Assembly (NCBI GenBank): GCA_024752435.1 | Contig: CP103036.1 | Span: forward strand, 1-64,000 | Source of the DNA: Allantophomopsis cytisporea | Lineage: Eukaryota; Ascomycota; Leotiomycetes; Phacidiales; Phacidiaceae | DNA length: 64,000 bases | Reading direction: 5' to 3' | Shown here: positions 60,974 through 64,000 of the stretch, piece after piece | Position numbering within the stretch: position 1 is the first letter of the stretch | How the letters are laid out: each line of letters opens with the position of its first letter | Notes under the pieces: model-generated | The model's database searches: none | Told to the model about the DNA's origin: nothing | Seen by the model: the letters and a program-made list of their open reading frames with translations, nothing else | Made by a program: the position numbers and the translations under genes

Positions 60974-62649
60974 TGCAGAAATTTGCCAAGGACGACTTTG
61001 AAGAGAACGAAGTTAGAGATTAGCTCTGGGTTAAAGTACGTCTTGTAGACACAAGTATAGAACGATTGATCCTTCAGCTGAAAGATTCATCCCAAAAAAG
61101 AGCAGAGGGGTGGCATATCCCAGTAGTCTAAAATATAGATTACTAACGACTCTAAGGCTTAATAAGGATGTTAATTGAGGTGGTAAGGGTTTTGTTTCCG
61201 AGACTCAGAAGACTCGGTAGCTCTGGATAATGCCTAATACTACCACGGCTGGTAAAACTGAGGTTTTGAAAGTGAGAAAATCAAGACATAGATCCGGTAG
61301 CGCTTACAGAATACTACTAAGGGACGAATCTGTTCCACATTTCGATGCTACCCAAGTACTGGAGAATTCGAGCTTCTCAGCCCATCCAATATTATCCACA
61401 TAAGCTGAGCCAAGCTATGCAAGGCTAGGAATTATTGCCGAGACATACCCCTTGGTATGGTGGTGAGAAAGACGCACGATGGCCGTTAACAGATCTTGGC
61501 GATGTGATTAACTGAAAATGCAAGCCTGAGTGCATAATGGTAATCATTATTCACTTTTTTTTTAGTAAGTGCTGCTGCACTTGGTCTGTGTTGTATATAT
61601 CATCAATCCCGGGCTGCTAAGAAATTGGGTACCAGACAGCCTGCACTGTAAATAGACAACACCAACTCCATCTTGCAACAAATGCTTCCAAGTAGCCACA
61701 ACATTATTGCGATCACATCGAAGAATCTTCCATGGGTTTGGAAGAAGAAGAGAACTCTGATAGAGTGTATATGTTCATAGAATTTTATGAATTTTATGAA
61801 TTTTATTAAGAGATGTAATAGGTTACTGAAGTCAAAATCCTGTGAGAAAACCAAAGACACTGATGCGGCTGACACTGGCGTGTGATCAAGCTCGGCCGCC
61901 AAGCATTAGACTTGTTCCTTTTCCTGGACCCTTAAAGTTTATCTTGCATGCATATTTAGCCTTTCCCTGTAGCTCGGGCTCATTTCTTTTGTAGTACTTG
62001 CAGCATCCCTGCTTTTTGTTCGGCTGCCTCGTACTTCCAGGTATTGCTGCGCTTACTAACCAAAAAGCAAACAAAGCTGATCAGGTCTGGCTTATTGCAA
62101 CAATTCATGTATCTCACCCAGCCAATTCGGCAAACCTTTCTCATCTTCAGATTGTGCTGATATTACTCAGTTAATGTGACCCTACAGTGGTATCGACCCC
62201 ACAATAGGAAAGTGCCCCGAGGCTGAGAGCACATGTTGTTAAAGTTGCTTTTAAAAATACGGTCAAGATTTTTATGAGTCCGTTACTCATCCGCTTCAAC
62301 CTCCGCTATCTTTATTGATTGATCATTATTGATTGTGAACCCCAGATTTCTTGCTGCGGAATGATTACAAATGAAACCCTCGCAGGGGTTTCCCAAAGTA
62401 TGCGCCCTAGTAATTCCATTGGTATACTTGATCAGCTCATGGGAAGTATCATTTAATTATAGTTTCCTTCAAGAATGGTGACTCCAGATTAGACAAAGTT
62501 GACCGATTTGCTTTCGAGGTCAGAATCATCGCCCGTACTACATTTCGGAGAACATAATACATGATAGATATTCTCTGAACATTCTCGCACAAGTTATTAC
62601 AGATTTTCTATTACTCGGTTGTCTGCTATCTCTCAACTGCATTGTTTCA
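60974..62649. other. divergent promoter region between chitinase and LysM/WSC genes
   Basis: 1.7 kb without a convincing gene, between two divergent genes. It contains a T run (about 61553-61562) and three tandem GAATTTTAT units (61778-61807). It could coordinate both genes. Confidence 0.5.
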
Positions 62650-64000
62650 ATGCTTCTCTATATCTTTTTTGTTGCTTGCAACATATTTCCCACAGCGGTA
62701 TTATGTCTTCAATTCAATATGTGGCCGTATATGGATCCAGATGCCTATGCTCAGGCCATGAGTGTTGACTCGACTTGTCTAACAGCATTGTAAGTCTTAT
62801 AAGTTTGCATTTTAAGAAGAGAAAGAATATTAATCTACTCCGTAGAAATGCATCTTTGCCATGCCCTGAGCCATATCTGACCTTTGCCTCCGATGTCGAC
62901 TTCTATTGGTGGGGATCAGATAATTTGACCCAGCTTTGTACCTCAGAGTGCACAAATGCTATTTCCTCTTGGACAAACTCAGTTATTGAGTCGTGTGGGG
63001 ATCAGAATGTGTTACTTGATGGATCATATGTCAAAGCACATACTCTCCCGTTGATGTATTCTCATGGTTATAACATCGCATGCCTTACATCAGATTCTGG
63101 AGACTTCTGTATGATAGAAAGACAGCAGTGGCAAGGTCAAGAAGCAGTCTCATATGCAGGCGATTACTGCCTGTATGATGATCCTGACGAAGACATGCCT
63201 GAATGTGCAGATAGCGATTTTGATCCAAACGTGGAGACTCCAGATATGACTCGAATGGCGAACTTATACCCACAAGATCTAGTAAGTATCCTCCAAAAAT
63301 TATTTGCCAATGACCTCGCTAATGAAGGTTTTATGAAAGCTATGCAGTGATTGCTTTCTCAAGACGTTCCACATACGTTTGCAATCGCCTTTCTTGCCTG
63401 TTGTAAATTATACGAATTATCTCCTCGATGAATGGGATGATATGCAATCAGTTTGCAGTACAACTATTCCTTTGACAACAGTTTCCTCGACCCTGTATGT
63501 GGGACCAGCTACTGCTACCACAGCGGGACCGGCGCGTCGACATGCTCAAATTACCTCAGCAGCGCGACTTGGCTCGAGGGCTGTTTCCGGCTATGACAAC
63601 TTGGGATGCTACACTGATGCTGATGAGCGTACTCTCCCGAATGACAACACTTCAGCAGACGATATGTCTCTTGAGACATGCGCTTCGTTTTGCTCTCAAG
63701 CAGGATATAATATTTTCGGCGTTGAGAATGGAAATGAATGCTGGTGTTCGAACACAATCAGCTCAAATGGCTCGCCCCAAGATTCATCTGATTGCAACGT
63801 AGCTTGTACGGGAAATTCTGCGGAGATTTGTGGAGGCAGCTGGGCAATCAATGTATACTCTGCAGCAGCATCGGCCACAGGTCCAGTCAGCACATCTACA
63901 TCGACTACTACAGCATCATCAGATCCAGCTTTTACGACTTGTCCAGGACAACTTGTCAATACAGCGGACGATGACGGCATCCCATACGGTTGTGAGGTAC
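62650..64000 (+). CDS. secreted LysM-type protein with WSC domain (5' part; runs off the window)
   Basis: CDS join(62650..62789, 62846..63281, 63340..64000 and beyond). Introns are 56 and 58 bp with GT-AG ends and GCTAAT branch in the second; exon 3 stays open to the window edge. The signal peptide is M-L-L-Y-I-F-F-V-A-C-N. Residues about 50-230 form the cysteine-rich N-terminal region typical of fungal multi-LysM proteins, with the L-C-S-D-C-F-L-K motif and P-F-L-P-V-x-N-Y-T-N-Y-L. A WSC domain follows (about 278-365; G-C-Y-T-D, C-W-C-S, C-G-G-S-W), then a Thr/Ser linker and the start of a C-P-G-Q-type segment where a LysM domain may begin. WSC domains bind carbohydrate and LysM binds chitin; no complete LysM is seen within the window. 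The chitinase neighbour supports a chitin-related role. Confidence 0.8.

Overview
The window is a chromosome end of a filamentous ascomycete (Pezizomycotina). It opens with 76 bp of CCCTAA telomere repeat on the C-rich strand. The genes have several short GT-AG introns (about 46-80 bp) with fungal branch sites. Repeats carry C-to-T changes, mostly CAG to TAG and TGG to TAG, as expected of repeat-induced point mutation (RIP). A Leotiomycete-like fungus is my guess; the sequence does not prove it.

Region 1 (1-21.8 kb) is subtelomeric repeat. Behind the telomere lie about 3.2 kb of TA-rich decayed DNA, a short tandem repeat block (3.34-3.72 kb), and a heavily decayed Ty3/gypsy element (E0, minus strand). 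Two younger, almost complete gypsy elements have inserted into E0. E1 (4564-11368, plus) has 403-bp LTRs and an AAATA target duplication. E2 (13093-19898, minus) has 403-bp LTRs and a TTTAC duplication. Both have gag, then pol in the -1 frame (protease, RT, RNase H, integrase, chromodomain), then an antisense ORF for a Zn2Cys6-like coiled-coil protein. gag-pol is broken at different places in the two copies, while the antisense ORF is open in both.

Region 2 (22-36.2 kb) holds genes: an F-box-like protein, a secreted protein of unknown function, a secreted protein with a C-terminal CBM20 starch-binding domain, a large nine-exon GH55-type beta-1,3-glucanase with two related introns (introner-like), and a mitochondrial carrier that has lost its 5' end at the edge of another AT-rich block.

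Region 3 (36.2-56.3 kb) is gene-poor. It holds four relatives of the gypsy LTR (one full-length solo LTR), a possible MITE, a 200-bp direct repeat, two small secreted-protein genes (one with four exons and no long ORF), a Zn2Cys6 regulator reduced to a pseudogene, another pseudogene, and a frameshifted nitrilase.

Region 4 (56.3-64 kb) has a divergent pair: a 15- to 16-exon GH18 chitinase of the killer-toxin-like type with hevein-type chitin-binding modules, and a LysM-type secreted protein with a WSC domain that runs off the window. Such neighbours suggest a chitin remodelling or recognition unit. Overall this is a fast-evolving subtelomere that mixes transposon nests with secreted carbohydrate-active and effector-like genes.
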